From Candidatus Methanoperedens sp. (lineage in GTDB: Archaea > Halobacteriota > Methanosarcinia > Methanosarcinales > Methanoperedenaceae), in the NCBI GenBank assembly GCA_028715885.1, contig JAQUQX010000004.1, forward strand, positions 1 to 64,000: a stretch of DNA of 64,000 nt, read 5' to 3'. The notes below the pieces were generated by a model. It made no database searches. It saw nothing but the letters and a program-made list of their open reading frames with translations, and was not told the DNA's origin. Of this stretch, positions 40,468 through 49,376 are shown piece after piece. Made by a program: the position numbers and the translations under genes. How positions within the stretch are numbered: the stretch's first letter is position 1; the number at the start of each line of letters is the position of its first letter.

Positions 40468-41469
40468 TTGCAAGAATTCATAATATTTACTATAATATTA
40501 GCTTTGTTTTTTGATTTCATCAACGGATTCCATGACTCCGCTAATGCGATTTCAACAGTCGTAGCCACCAAGGTATTGACGCCAATAAGAGCTGTCGGCA
40601 TGGCTGCGGTGGGAAACCTCATCGGACCGCTATTCTTTTCTACGGCAATAGCAGCAACTATCGGGAAAGGGATACTGAAAATAGAACTGGCGCCGAATAA
40701 TGATATTCTTGTTTTAATGATATTTTCCGCACTGGTCGGGGCTATTATCTGGGACCTGATTACATGGTATTTTGGACTTCCGACTTCAAGCAGTCATGCG
40801 TTAGTGGGCGGGCTTGTAGGCGCAGGATTGGCTGCAATTGGAAGCACGTCTGTTAACCCTGCTGGGGTTGAAAAAGTAGTTGCGTTTATGGTTATCTCGC
40901 CTATTATCGGAATGGTCGCTGCATTTATTCTAACTGTTTTTGTTATCAGGGCATTTTATCGCGTTTCGCCCTCAAAGATTAACAAATATTTCAAACGCCT
41001 TCAGTTACTCTCAGCTTTTTTTTACTCTGTCACACACGGCACCAATGACGCGCAAAAAACAATGGGTATAATCACAGTACTTCTGGTGGCGGATGGTTCT
41101 CTTAAAACTTTCCAGGTCCCTTTATTGGTTATCCTTGCAGCCCACATATCCATATCACTCGGCACTTTTCTGGGCGGATGGAGGATAGTAAAAACCATGG
41201 CGCAAAGAATCACAAAGCTAAGACCCTACCAGGGTTTTTGCGCCGAGACCTCAGGCGGCGTTGTGCTTGCAGGGATGGCAGCACTTGGAATTCCTGTCAG
41301 TACCACGCATGTGATATCCTCCTCGATAATGGGTGTGGGAGCCACGGATAAGCTCTCTGCTGTGAGATGGGGCATCGCGCGGAAGATTGTGGGGGCATGG
41401 ATACTGACAATACCCGCAACAGCGTTAATTTCCGCTTTTACTTTTCTAATTATTGAAACTATATTTTGA
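40468..41469 (+). CDS. pit: Low-affinity inorganic phosphate transporter Pit
   Basis: A 333-residue membrane carrier with the two Pit signatures: FINGFHDSANAIST near residue 20 and VTHGTNDAQKTMGI near 190, plus GLPTSSSHALVGGLVGAG near 105 and GIPVSTTHVISSSIMGVG near 280. It symports metal phosphate or phosphate with cations. The TTG at 40468 behind AAGGTGG is the chosen start, since a longer frame begins inside the DUF47 gene. It is co-transcribed with DUF47. Confidence 0.96.
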   Translation: MQEFIIFTIILALFFDFINGFHDSANAISTVVATKVLTPIRAVGMAAVGNLIGPLFFSTAIAATIGKGILKIELAPNNDILVLMIFSALVGAIIWDLITWYFGLPTSSSHALVGGLVGAGLAAIGSTSVNPAGVEKVVAFMVISPIIGMVAAFILTVFVIRAFYRVSPSKINKYFKRLQLLSAFFYSVTHGTNDAQKTMGIITVLLVADGSLKTFQVPLLVILAAHISISLGTFLGGWRIVKTMAQRITKLRPYQGFCAETSGGVVLAGMAALGIPVSTTHVISSSIMGVGATDKLSAVRWGIARKIVGAWILTIPATALISAFTFLIIETIF

Positions 41470-41542
41470 ATTTTTTATTGAATTAAAACGAAAGAATTAT
41501 ATGCTGATAACGAAATAAACCGTAAAAAACGGAGTGTGTAGT

Positions 41543-42505
41543 ATGAGATTATTGAGAATAATATGTTTATTATGCGCTATGGCAGTACTAGTAACGACAA
41601 CGTATGCCGCTGAACCCGTTTTTTCAGCATCATCTCTGACAGCAAAGGATGTGAATTGTAAGAAATGCCATACGCAAACTCCTCATATAATACATGCTCA
41701 AAAGCCGGTGGATTGCGTCAATTGCCATGGCGACAAATCATCGGTGTTAATACCACAATGTACAAAGTGCCATGACGGACCGATTCATAAGGTTCATGCA
41801 GGAAAAGTTGACACACAGGCATGTTCCTATTGCCATAAAAATATAGCGCCGGTGCATAATACGATTATAGGGGAAACTGTCTGTTCTCATTGCCACAGTG
41901 ACCTTATAAACGTTCACGGGAAGGATTCCTCCTGTCAGAAATGCCATAAATCCCCGCCCGGGATTGTGAAACCCGTAAAATCGCAGGACATGACTCTGAT
42001 ATGCCAGGACTGCCATGCAAAACCCAGCGTAGCGACCATACACGGAGAGGTCAATGATAAAAAAGGATGTTATAACTGCCACAAGGGGACATCAGAAGCC
42101 AAAGGCAGTGAAATCCCACATATAATTCATGCAAATAAGGTAGATTGCAATAAATGCCACCAGGAGAACGGTAAAGTCGTTGTCCCGCAGTGCACGAAAT
42201 GTCACGACATAGACCAGATTCATGCCTTCAGCAAGATAGGTAAATTAACGGCACAGAGCGGATTGCAGTGTACGGCGTGCCACGCTGAAGAAGCAAAACC
42301 ATCCGGAACCGTCGTAGCTGCGCCACCGGAAACGATAAAGACCTCAACTCCAGCGCAGACTGTGGTCTCAACCCCCGCAGAAACAGTTAAAACCGAAACT
42401 ACCCGGACACCTCAGGAGACGGCAGCCGTAAAAACAGGTGGATTTGAAGCCGTACTGGCAATAGCGGCATTTCTGGGATATGCGGCAAGAAAACGCAGAG
42501 CTTGA
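41543..42505 (+). CDS. Undecaheme c-type cytochrome with PGF-CTERM-like tail
   Basis: A 320-residue surface cytochrome. A signal peptide (LLRIICLLCAMAVLVTTTYA) leads to 11 CXXCH motifs (first CKKCH, last CTACH), interleaved with HIIHA-type His pairs. A Thr/Pro/Val stalk (about residues 262-295) follows, then TGGFEAVLAIAAFLGYAA and basic RKRRA, which resembles a PGF-CTERM anchor with GGF in place of PGF. If processed by ArtA it would be lipid-anchored outside. The ATG at 41543 follows CGGAGTG. It stands alone, downstream of pit. Confidence 0.92.
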   Translation: MRLLRIICLLCAMAVLVTTTYAAEPVFSASSLTAKDVNCKKCHTQTPHIIHAQKPVDCVNCHGDKSSVLIPQCTKCHDGPIHKVHAGKVDTQACSYCHKNIAPVHNTIIGETVCSHCHSDLINVHGKDSSCQKCHKSPPGIVKPVKSQDMTLICQDCHAKPSVATIHGEVNDKKGCYNCHKGTSEAKGSEIPHIIHANKVDCNKCHQENGKVVVPQCTKCHDIDQIHAFSKIGKLTAQSGLQCTACHAEEAKPSGTVVAAPPETIKTSTPAQTVVSTPAETVKTETTRTPQETAAVKTGGFEAVLAIAAFLGYAARKRRA

Positions 42506-42585
42506 GAACAATTCCCCCGCAATTCACTTTTTTTCCCAACCAGATGTTAGAAAAGTATTATTAGTTTTAAAAAGATAACAGTAAC

Positions 42586-42882
42586 ATGATGTTAAAAGAT
42601 AAAGCCAGGCTCGTCTTCTGGCCTGTGTATCTGGATGCCACAAAATCAAGGGCTGAAGGCAGGATTCTTTCCATGAAAGATTCTGTAAAATCGCCGGTCT
42701 TAAAAGAGATTGAGAAAGCGGCATCGGAATTGAGCCTTGCTCCCGTTGTTGAAGCGGATAAAGCCCACCCGAAATCATGGTGGGTGGTAAGCGGCAGGGT
42801 GCTTGTGGATAAGAAAGCTCCGAAGTCCGTTATAGCAAAACAGATTGCACAGAAAATAAATAAAACGCGGGGACAGAAATGA
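42586..42882 (+). CDS. srp19: Signal recognition particle 19-kDa protein
   Basis: The 98-residue SRP19 binds helices 6 and 8 of the archaeal SRP RNA and prepares it for SRP54. The family pattern is clear: LVFWPVYLDATKSRAEGRIL, SPVLKEIEKAASELSLAPVV, HPKSWWVVSGRVLVD and a basic C-terminus. Its RNA partner is encoded at 63192 in this window. The end overlaps the PHP gene by 4 bases. Confidence 0.95.
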   Translation: MMLKDKARLVFWPVYLDATKSRAEGRILSMKDSVKSPVLKEIEKAASELSLAPVVEADKAHPKSWWVVSGRVLVDKKAPKSVIAKQIAQKINKTRGQK

Positions 42883-43523
42883 TAGACCTTCATACACACT
42901 CCACATTCAGCGACGGCGAGCTTATTCCGAGCGAACTTGTGCGCAGGGCTGTTTTTCAGGGCTATACTGCAATAGCAATAACAGACCATGTGGATTTCAC
43001 CAATATCGAGCATGTCCTGTCATGCGTAAAGAAGGTAAAGTCCCTTGAAGACGATTATGACATCAGGATATTCGCAGGCGTGGAATTGACCCATGTCCCG
43101 CCGGGAAAAATGCCGGAGCTTGTCAAGAAAGCGCGCAGTCTTGGCGCTGAGATAATCGTGGTGCACGGTGAGACCACGGTTGAACCCGTCCCCGAAGGCA
43201 CCAACCATACGGCAGTGACGCTGGACATCGATATCCTGGCTCATCCCGGTCTTATAACCATGGAGGATGCCAGGCTTGCAAGAGAGAACGGGATAGCCCT
43301 TGAGATAACCTCGCGCAACGGGCACAACCGCACCAACGGTCATGTGGTGAGGATTGCAAATGAAACTGGCGCAAGCCTTGTTGTCGATACCGATTCGCAT
43401 TCGCCCCACGACCTTATTTCAGATGAGACCGCATTCACGATTGCATTGGGCGCAGGACTGGATGAGAAAGGCGCGAAAAAGGCTACGGGCGCAAATCCGT
43501 TGAATTTGATAAAAAGGCTTTAG
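42879..43523 (+). CDS. PHP-domain phosphatase, histidinol-phosphatase-like
   Basis: The 214-residue product has the PHP metal motifs: DLHTHSTFSDGELIPSELVR at 3-22, AITDHVDFTNI near 37, VELTHV near 70, VVHGETTVEPV near 90, DILAHPGL near 113 and DTDSHSPHDL near 168. Stand-alone PHP proteins of this size in methanogens are histidinol-phosphatase-like or nucleoside-phosphate phosphatases. It overlaps srp19 by 4 bases (ATGA), as in related archaea. The substrate is not settled. Confidence 0.88.
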   Translation: MIDLHTHSTFSDGELIPSELVRRAVFQGYTAIAITDHVDFTNIEHVLSCVKKVKSLEDDYDIRIFAGVELTHVPPGKMPELVKKARSLGAEIIVVHGETTVEPVPEGTNHTAVTLDIDILAHPGLITMEDARLARENGIALEITSRNGHNRTNGHVVRIANETGASLVVDTDSHSPHDLISDETAFTIALGAGLDEKGAKKATGANPLNLIKRL

Positions 43524-43551
43524 TGCCAATTGCTAAGGCTATGGGATATTA

Positions 43552-44496
43552 TCACACAAGGTCTTCACTAAGTATTTTATCTGTCTCTGTTCTAATGTAT
43601 TTTTCTAATTCTGGACTTTCATTACCATATAAAATGCGTTTATTTAATAATTTATCAGAAAAATCTATTTTGGTACTTTTATCCAGTTTAGGTAAGACCA
43701 TGAATGCTTTTTCAAATAAAGTTGATAACTCCATAACAGGTTTAGGCTCGATTGATGCCATCATACTTGCATCTATGTTCAATGCAAGCTGATAGGTATA
43801 ATGATACATCTGATGAATATAAGCATCAATAATCGGAGCACCTGCTGTAACTGTATTATAATACGTTTCAAGATCTTCCCAATATTCTTGAAGTGGTGAA
43901 AACATGGCATATTTGGCAGGGAAATAATCGTGTATATATGTTATTTTAGAAATGTATCTTTCTGGTAAAGGATAATATTTATGAACTGTTCTGGAAGAAC
44001 ATATTATTGCATCTATATCCTCCATTTCAAAGTCCATACAAGTATCACACAGTACCGATTCTTTCTCACGACTACACGCATTTAGAATAAGAGGAACTAT
44101 ATCTTTCTGCTCATAACTTTTTAATTGTTTCCTGCAATATTTTATTTTTTCAATACCTGCTTTCAATTTTTTTAGTTCTTTAATTCTTTTCTTTAAGTAT
44201 TTCCTGATATTATTTATATCAAAATCCCCAGCGCAGATATGTTCTTTTAATAGCGGATTTTTATCTAAAAATTCTCTTGTATATTCGATGTTAGTAAAGT
44301 TATATCCTTTAGATTCAAGTTTGCTTCTGTTGAATATAATGGCTGTATCTCCATGCGTTATACCGAGTGGCATACCTCTTGAAAAAGATAGATATTTCTT
44401 GCCTTTTATAAACTCGTCATCTAAAATATTCGGGGCTTCATCACAAAAACACAAATGTACTAGATGTTCATCATCATTTTCCAATGTATTAATCAT
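43552..44496 (-). CDS. Uncharacterised protein, possible ART/PBECR-like N-terminal domain
   Basis: A 314-residue soluble protein with base composition noticeably richer in A+T than its neighbours. Residues 33-80 (KYLSFSRGMPLGITHGDTAI, then IFNRSKLESKGYNF and EYTREFLDKN) recall the core of phage or toxin ADP-ribosyltransferase/PBECR-type domains (LSxxR, GxxxxFDRxKL). A Lys-rich helical region (about 95-135) and a Cys pair CDTCMDFE (about 150) follow, and the C-terminal half is helical. GGAGGAG precedes the ATG by about 10 bases. It sits alone between conserved genes and may be acquired. The function is unknown and the domain resemblance is weak. Confidence 0.55.
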   Translation of the reverse strand: MINTLENDDEHLVHLCFCDEAPNILDDEFIKGKKYLSFSRGMPLGITHGDTAIIFNRSKLESKGYNFTNIEYTREFLDKNPLLKEHICAGDFDINNIRKYLKKRIKELKKLKAGIEKIKYCRKQLKSYEQKDIVPLILNACSREKESVLCDTCMDFEMEDIDAIICSSRTVHKYYPLPERYISKITYIHDYFPAKYAMFSPLQEYWEDLETYYNTVTAGAPIIDAYIHQMYHYTYQLALNIDASMMASIEPKPVMELSTLFEKAFMVLPKLDKSTKIDFSDKLLNKRILYGNESPELEKYIRTETDKILSEDLV

Positions 44497-44588
44497 AGAA
44501 AAACTACTCCTCCATTTTCATTTGTTTTTCTTATAATATTTTTTCCTCTTTTTTTATACTGTTGACGATGCATAGCGTGAAAATAATC

Positions 44589-46367
44589 TCAATTCCGTGG
44601 CTGGTAAAACAGCACAACCCTGTATTCACTTGGCTCCCTGTCCATCTTCCTGTACAGCAGATAATCCAGCGTAATATCCGAAGGCTTGAACCAGTACCAT
44701 GACATCTTCGCGCTGTCAAGCCTCTCGTAATCGGTGCGCAGACGGCGCTTGACGATATCGGGTTCATGTTTTTCATCGGAATCATGCACTACAATCAGGG
44801 GCGCATCCAGTTCCGAGTCGATACTCACTCTCCATTTTATATTGGCATAATGCCGCATATACCACAGGAACTGCGTATCCATCTCATCATCGGTAAGCTG
44901 GATTTCAGTGGACTGGTTGCGGTACTGGGACGAGATTTCGGTTATTTTATCGAGGAACAGGGAAAACTTCTGCGGCGGCTGCGCAGCCTGGATTAAAGGC
45001 TCTGCAGGGTTTGTATAATCGTAGTAGTTTAAGAAGACGCTTGAATAAACAAAATAAGATGAACTTATAACAAGAAATATAATTGCAGCCGTTCCGGCTA
45101 TGGATTTAAACTTTAATTGCGGCAGCAGTTCATTCAGATACGCAGCGGCTATAATCGTTAACGGCAAAAGAGGATTTAATACAAGCCAGGGAACTTTTTC
45201 CTGTATATACGAATAAACCATAAGATTGGTCAATGCCCAGTACGTTAAAAAATCAAAAAACAGATTTCGTCCTTTCAAAACCGCGGCAATTCCAAATACC
45301 AGCAATGGGAAAAATACAACGATAGCCGAAGGAATATATGACGTTGGCAGGAATCTGCTTGATTCGGGATAATAATCTGAAATGAGATACATAATATCTA
45401 CTGCGACCCAGTAGGCGAGGAATAGGGTCAGCATCTTTTCTTTTTTGTTTTTGCAGTAGCTGTAGTACACTATTCCCAGGATGCCAAAGACCAGTATCGG
45501 AAGCTCATATAGTGCGATTATTGGCAAATAAAAAAAATAGGGCCCTCCTATCCGCTGTATCCTGTGCATCTCATACCAGTGGGATACAGCTTTTTCAACC
45601 GCTGCGTACATTCCATGAATATCGAGCGGCTTTCCCGTATAAAAAAGCGAAAAAGCTACAAGCAGGACGAGAATGAAAAAAATCCCTTCTGCAGCCGTAA
45701 TCATTAGTTTTTTATCAAATCTCCTGATTTTTCCTGTTAAACCGATGTAGCCTCTTTCCCTTATAAAAAGCAGAACCAGGAAAAAAGCTATTAAAACCAT
45801 TGCAATGTATGCGTTTTCTTTAAGCGCAGCCATAGATGCAAGCGCCAAAGCCCCTAAAAACAGATATAATATCCTCGCGACAGAATACCGCTCCTCTGTG
45901 TGTTTTTCTGCATATTTAACCGCGCATACCAGCATTAGAATGGTAAAGAAGGCAATGAAAATATCCTCCCTGTAGAAACGCGAATAATAAAGGAAAGACG
46001 ACGAGATTGCAAAAAAGAATGCTGCAATCACCATGCCGGCATTTCCGGTATATTTCCGCAACGGGAACAGCAGGAAAAGCATTGCAGCGCCGAAAAGCGC
46101 GGGAAGCAGGCGCGCTGAATATATGCTGTCCCCCAGGCGCCTGAACACCTCGGTTGTAACATAGTACATGAAAGGACCGTGGAAGGAAGGGTCATAGGAG
46201 TATATATTGTCGTTGAATAACTTATATGTAAAATAACCTACTGCCGCTTCGTCGTGGTGAAATACCCTTTCGTCGAGGTGATAAAGCCGCAGGAAAAAAG
46301 CAAGGGCGACTAAGAGAATAAATGCAATATACAATGCAAAGTCTTTTTTATTCATCGCACTCATCAT
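44589..46367 (-). CDS. Membrane glycosyltransferase, PMT/ArnT-like (TIGR03663)
   Basis: A large polytopic protein of 592 residues with about 12 helices and the GT-C layout: the first outside loop holds LDERVFHHDEAAVGYFTYKL (catalytic-type Asp-Glu), followed by SFHGPFMYYVTTEVFRRLG; a large C-terminal soluble region (about 455-592) follows the last helix. Members use polyprenyl-linked sugars on proteins or lipids outside the membrane. The TIGR03663 family is found in methanogens and ANME. Possible starts are the first or the third Met (MNKKDF). It is isolated on the minus strand. Confidence 0.85.
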   Translation of the reverse strand: MMSAMNKKDFALYIAFILLVALAFFLRLYHLDERVFHHDEAAVGYFTYKLFNDNIYSYDPSFHGPFMYYVTTEVFRRLGDSIYSARLLPALFGAAMLFLLFPLRKYTGNAGMVIAAFFFAISSSFLYYSRFYREDIFIAFFTILMLVCAVKYAEKHTEERYSVARILYLFLGALALASMAALKENAYIAMVLIAFFLVLLFIRERGYIGLTGKIRRFDKKLMITAAEGIFFILVLLVAFSLFYTGKPLDIHGMYAAVEKAVSHWYEMHRIQRIGGPYFFYLPIIALYELPILVFGILGIVYYSYCKNKKEKMLTLFLAYWVAVDIMYLISDYYPESSRFLPTSYIPSAIVVFFPLLVFGIAAVLKGRNLFFDFLTYWALTNLMVYSYIQEKVPWLVLNPLLPLTIIAAAYLNELLPQLKFKSIAGTAAIIFLVISSSYFVYSSVFLNYYDYTNPAEPLIQAAQPPQKFSLFLDKITEISSQYRNQSTEIQLTDDEMDTQFLWYMRHYANIKWRVSIDSELDAPLIVVHDSDEKHEPDIVKRRLRTDYERLDSAKMSWYWFKPSDITLDYLLYRKMDREPSEYRVVLFYQPRN

Positions 46368-46417
46368 AGTTTAAACGTATTCATAGCATTTATGGTTTTG
46401 AAAAATAAAGAGATGCC

Positions 46418-46690
46418 ATGCCAAAAATCAGGGTCAAGCTGTTTGCAAATTTCAGGGAATTTACAAAAACAAAGGAGCTTATAATAGAAGGCGGTACGGT
46501 CAGGGAAATTCTTGGAGCACTCTGTAAAAAGTTCCCGGGTTTGGAAAACATGGTTTTCAAGGACAGGAATTTACAACCTTATATCAATGTTTTTTTAAAT
46601 GGAAGGAACATTCTCGAATCCGGCGGGTTGGATACACCCCTGAAGCAGGATGACGAGATTGCGATATTTCCTCCGGTATCGGGTGGCTGA
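46418..46690 (+). CDS. moaD: MoaD/SAMP ubiquitin-like protein
   Basis: The 90-residue beta-grasp protein ends in the di-glycine FPPVSGG required for thiocarboxylation or for protein conjugation. RVKLFANFREFTKTKELIIE and DDEIAIFPPVSGG are typical of MoaD. It serves as sulfur donor in molybdopterin synthesis, or as a SAMP modifier. It overlaps the start of moeA by one base, which supports the molybdenum-cofactor role. Confidence 0.9.
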   Translation: MPKIRVKLFANFREFTKTKELIIEGGTVREILGALCKKFPGLENMVFKDRNLQPYINVFLNGRNILESGGLDTPLKQDDEIAIFPPVSGG

Positions 46691-47868
46691 TGTTTAAAAA
46701 AAGAATGAATGCCGACGAGGCAAAGGATTTATTTTTGAAGGCGTTCTCCCCTATTTCTGAAACTGAATCGTTGCCAATCGAGGCTTGTGATGACAGGATA
46801 ATCGCCGAAAGTATAACAGCAAATGTTGATGTGCCCCATTACCGCCGTGCAGCTATGGACGGTTTTGCAGTCAGGGCTTCTGATACGCTGGGCGCTGGCA
46901 GCAATTCCCCTGTGATTCTAAGAGTTGGGAAAAATGTTGAAAAAGGGAAATGCGTATGGGTGCATACAGGCTCGCCTGTGCCGGAAGGCGCGGATGCCGT
47001 TGTGATGATGGAAGATGCGGTTTTACGCGGCGACAGCGTGGAAATATTTTCCCAGTTGCCTCCTTCCAGGAATGTAGGGGAAATTGGCGAGGATATCCAG
47101 AAAGGCGAAATTATTTTAAAAGAAGGTCATAAACTTCGCCCCTGCGATATTGCCGTTCTCACTTCACTTGGTATTGGAGATATAAAGGTTTTCAGGAAAC
47201 CTGTCGTAGCAATAATTCCCACAGGCGAAGAACTCGTTCCGAGGGGAAAGAAGGAGCCGGGAGCGGGCGAGGTCTATGAAACCAACGGATTGATGGCGGC
47301 GATGTATATCATGAAATGGGGCGGAGCTTCACGGCTGCTTGACATCGTTACCGACGCGCCGGAAAAGATAAAGGAAGCCATTATGTCAGCTCTCGATGCC
47401 GACATGATTATAATAAGCGGTGGAACGTCGGTGGGAAAACGCGATTATGTTCCTGAAGTGGTAGGCACGCTGGGAGATTTACTTGTCCACGGCGTGGGCA
47501 TAAGCCCGGGCAAGCCTGCGGCGCTTGGCATAATAAACGGCAAACCAGTGGTGTGCATGCCGGGTTATCCGGTCGCTGGCATGGTGGCGCTGTATTTTTT
47601 TGCAAGGGCGGCGCTCCGGAAGCTTGGTCGCATACCCGATGAGCCTGACAGGACAGTTCGTGCGGTTTTGTCTGAAAAAATAGTTTCGAGAATAGGATAT
47701 AAAACATTTGCGCGAGTTAAGTTGAGCAATTGTACAGCCATTCCTCTTGCAACATCGGGTGCAGGGATATTGAGTTCTGTTTCAAAGGCGGATGGGTTTG
47801 TGATTATACCTCCGAATGTTGAGGGTTATGAAAAGGGGGAAGAGGTTGACGTGGTGTTAATAGAATAA
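46690..47868 (+). CDS. moeA: Molybdopterin molybdenumtransferase MoeA
   Basis: MoeA inserts molybdate into adenylylated molybdopterin. At 392 residues it is the normal length. It shows DVPHYRRAAMDGFAVRASDT near 48, TGSPVPEGADAVVMMED near 96, IPTGEELVP near 177, the MoCF-binding SGGTSVGKRDYVPEVV near 240 and GKPAALGIINGKPVVCMPG near 277. It is translationally coupled to moaD by a one-base overlap. Mo/W enzymes such as formylmethanofuran dehydrogenase would need this cofactor. Confidence 0.95.
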   Translation: MFKKRMNADEAKDLFLKAFSPISETESLPIEACDDRIIAESITANVDVPHYRRAAMDGFAVRASDTLGAGSNSPVILRVGKNVEKGKCVWVHTGSPVPEGADAVVMMEDAVLRGDSVEIFSQLPPSRNVGEIGEDIQKGEIILKEGHKLRPCDIAVLTSLGIGDIKVFRKPVVAIIPTGEELVPRGKKEPGAGEVYETNGLMAAMYIMKWGGASRLLDIVTDAPEKIKEAIMSALDADMIIISGGTSVGKRDYVPEVVGTLGDLLVHGVGISPGKPAALGIINGKPVVCMPGYPVAGMVALYFFARAALRKLGRIPDEPDRTVRAVLSEKIVSRIGYKTFARVKLSNCTAIPLATSGAGILSSVSKADGFVIIPPNVEGYEKGEEVDVVLIE

Positions 47869-47943
47869 TTAATAGCTCTAAGCCAAAAACAATATTGAGG
47901 ATAGAAATTCATTGAACAAAAAGAGATTTTATTTTACAAAATT

Positions 47944-48435
47944 ATGTCACACTCCAAAAACGTGGTCAAAAAAGTTTTAAATTTTCTGAATATTAAAGAA
48001 CATCCGGCGAAGAAACACATCGACAGAAAGCTCATTTTTCGGATAAGGGTATTTTATGTGATAGTAACCATCCTGACCGGGTTTATGCTGTATGATGTCC
48101 TGGAAGGTATTATCGGCATCGAGTTATCTCTTGGCGGATTTCTCCTGGGATTATTCCTTGGGTTCGTTGCCACTCGAATGTTTATTATTCACTGGCATGA
48201 AGAGAGGGCAAAAGTTGTTTCTCGTTTTGATACGATTGGCATTATTGTAATGCTATTATATGTGGCTTTTTCCGTATCAAGAACATGGCTTTTTGGGCAT
48301 TGGATACAAGGCTCTGTTCTCACTGCCTTCACTTATAGTATTCTTGCAGGAGTAATGATGGGAAGAATTGTAGGGATGCGTTTGAAAATAAAAAATATAC
48401 TGTCTGAGCAGTGTATTTCTGTTGAAAAAATGTGA
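47944..48435 (+). CDS. Membrane protein with about four TM helices, unknown
   Basis: The 163-residue protein has a basic N-terminal cytoplasmic stretch (residues 1-35), then hydrophobic segments at about 36-55, 58-80, 97-115 and 120-140, and a short basic C-terminus. A conserved-looking WHEERAKVV loop follows TM2. There is no enzymatic motif. It is separated by 75 bases from moeA and by a small gap from the convergent DUF2892 gene. I do not recognise the family; it may be an SMR/TM regulatory protein. Confidence 0.6.
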   Translation: MSHSKNVVKKVLNFLNIKEHPAKKHIDRKLIFRIRVFYVIVTILTGFMLYDVLEGIIGIELSLGGFLLGLFLGFVATRMFIIHWHEERAKVVSRFDTIGIIVMLLYVAFSVSRTWLFGHWIQGSVLTAFTYSILAGVMMGRIVGMRLKIKNILSEQCISVEKM

Positions 48436-48530
48436 GAGAATCATTGAGAGGGGAACAGGATTGCGCCAGCCCTTGTTGATTTACTTGAAACTTGAAATAG
48501 CAGAAAAAGAAAAAAACCAAAATATCCTGT

Positions 48531-48737
48531 TTATTTTGGCTTACTTGCAGTGTTTATTTTCAGTACCGGATACAGCGGGCAGTAGGCAAGTGCCGCAGTG
48601 ATCAGCATCATCAGACCAAGTATCCCTGCCACATACATAGCAATTCCCTGAACCATACCCGTCGCGACTGCATACAACAGGATTATTCCGATTACAACTC
48701 TTACAATACGGTCAACCGTTCCAGCATTTTTTTCCAT
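48531..48737 (-). CDS. DUF2892 (YgaP TM-like) small membrane protein
   Basis: A 68-residue protein with the DUF2892 pattern: MEKNAGTVDRIVRVVIGIIL as the amphipathic start and first helix, then GIAMYVAGILGLMMLITAAL, and ACPLYPVLKI-like end (here YCPLYPVLKI), with the conserved Cys-Pro-Leu-Tyr. Stand-alone members are thought to be inner-membrane proteins, often near rhodanese or thiol-redox genes. A GGAGGA site precedes the ATG. Confidence 0.85.
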   Translation of the reverse strand: MEKNAGTVDRIVRVVIGIILLYAVATGMVQGIAMYVAGILGLMMLITAALAYCPLYPVLKINTASKPK

Positions 48738-48818
48738 AATTCCTCCTCTGGAGTTTCCATAGGTGTAGAAACTTCAATGATTGTACGTGATAATTTAATA
48801 TAAATAGATTTCGAGACA

Positions 48819-49292
48819 TTAGAAAATGATCTGCCTGATATTCCCGGCATTATTTCTCAAAAATCCCAATACATCTCTCAGATAAGGTTCTGTTCCCGGA
48901 ACAACGACAGCACGGTTTTTCCCCCAGCTATCAATGCATTTCTCAATGGTCTCTCTACCGCCCTTTATCCGCTCCTTATTCTCGCAAATATTATCGACAG
49001 CAAGATGCAGATAGTAACACCTGATATATTCTTTTCTCGCTGCCAGCAGCCATTTCAGGTCTTCTTTTATCACCCATTCCTTTTTTCCCCTCTCGTTTAA
49101 CTTTTCACTTCCCATCAAAGTCCTGATTGACACATTCAGGTGCCCGCACACGAATATCTTATTTTCGGTATTGTGAGCTTCAAAATCCTCTGGAGGATTC
49201 ATATCATTCATGAATCGATTGATCTCTTCAGATATGACAGATGGTATTCCTGCCATTTCTGCTATTTTATCGTGTTCTGCGTATCCTGCCAT
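48819..49292 (-). CDS. Conserved hypothetical soluble protein
   Basis: A protein of about 157 residues, helical and charged: MAGYAEHDKIAEMAGIPSVI, then SEEINRFMNDMNPPEDFEAH, KIFVCGHLNVSIRTLMGSEK, LKWLLAARKEYIRCYYLHLA and a final FLRNNAGNIRQIIF. It contains three Cys residues but no CxxC pair. I chose the ATG at 49292; an upstream TTG (49316) would add eight residues. It sits between DUF2892 and a divergent nitroreductase gene. No function is recognised. Confidence 0.55.
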   Translation of the reverse strand: MAGYAEHDKIAEMAGIPSVISEEINRFMNDMNPPEDFEAHNTENKIFVCGHLNVSIRTLMGSEKLNERGKKEWVIKEDLKWLLAARKEYIRCYYLHLAVDNICENKERIKGGRETIEKCIDSWGKNRAVVVPGTEPYLRDVLGFLRNNAGNIRQIIF

Positions 49293-49376
49293 TTTTACTT
49301 CATTTTCACTTCCCAATTACCTTAATCTTATCTATTACAAAAATCAATATTTGAAGAAATAAAGGATAGAAGATAT

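Noticed and set aside
48780-48815. GATAATTTAATATAAATAGA near DUF2892, loosely like the Pho-box-like element
   Set aside because: It matches only the AT-rich and ATAGAT parts; the ACTGA arm and the spacing are absent.
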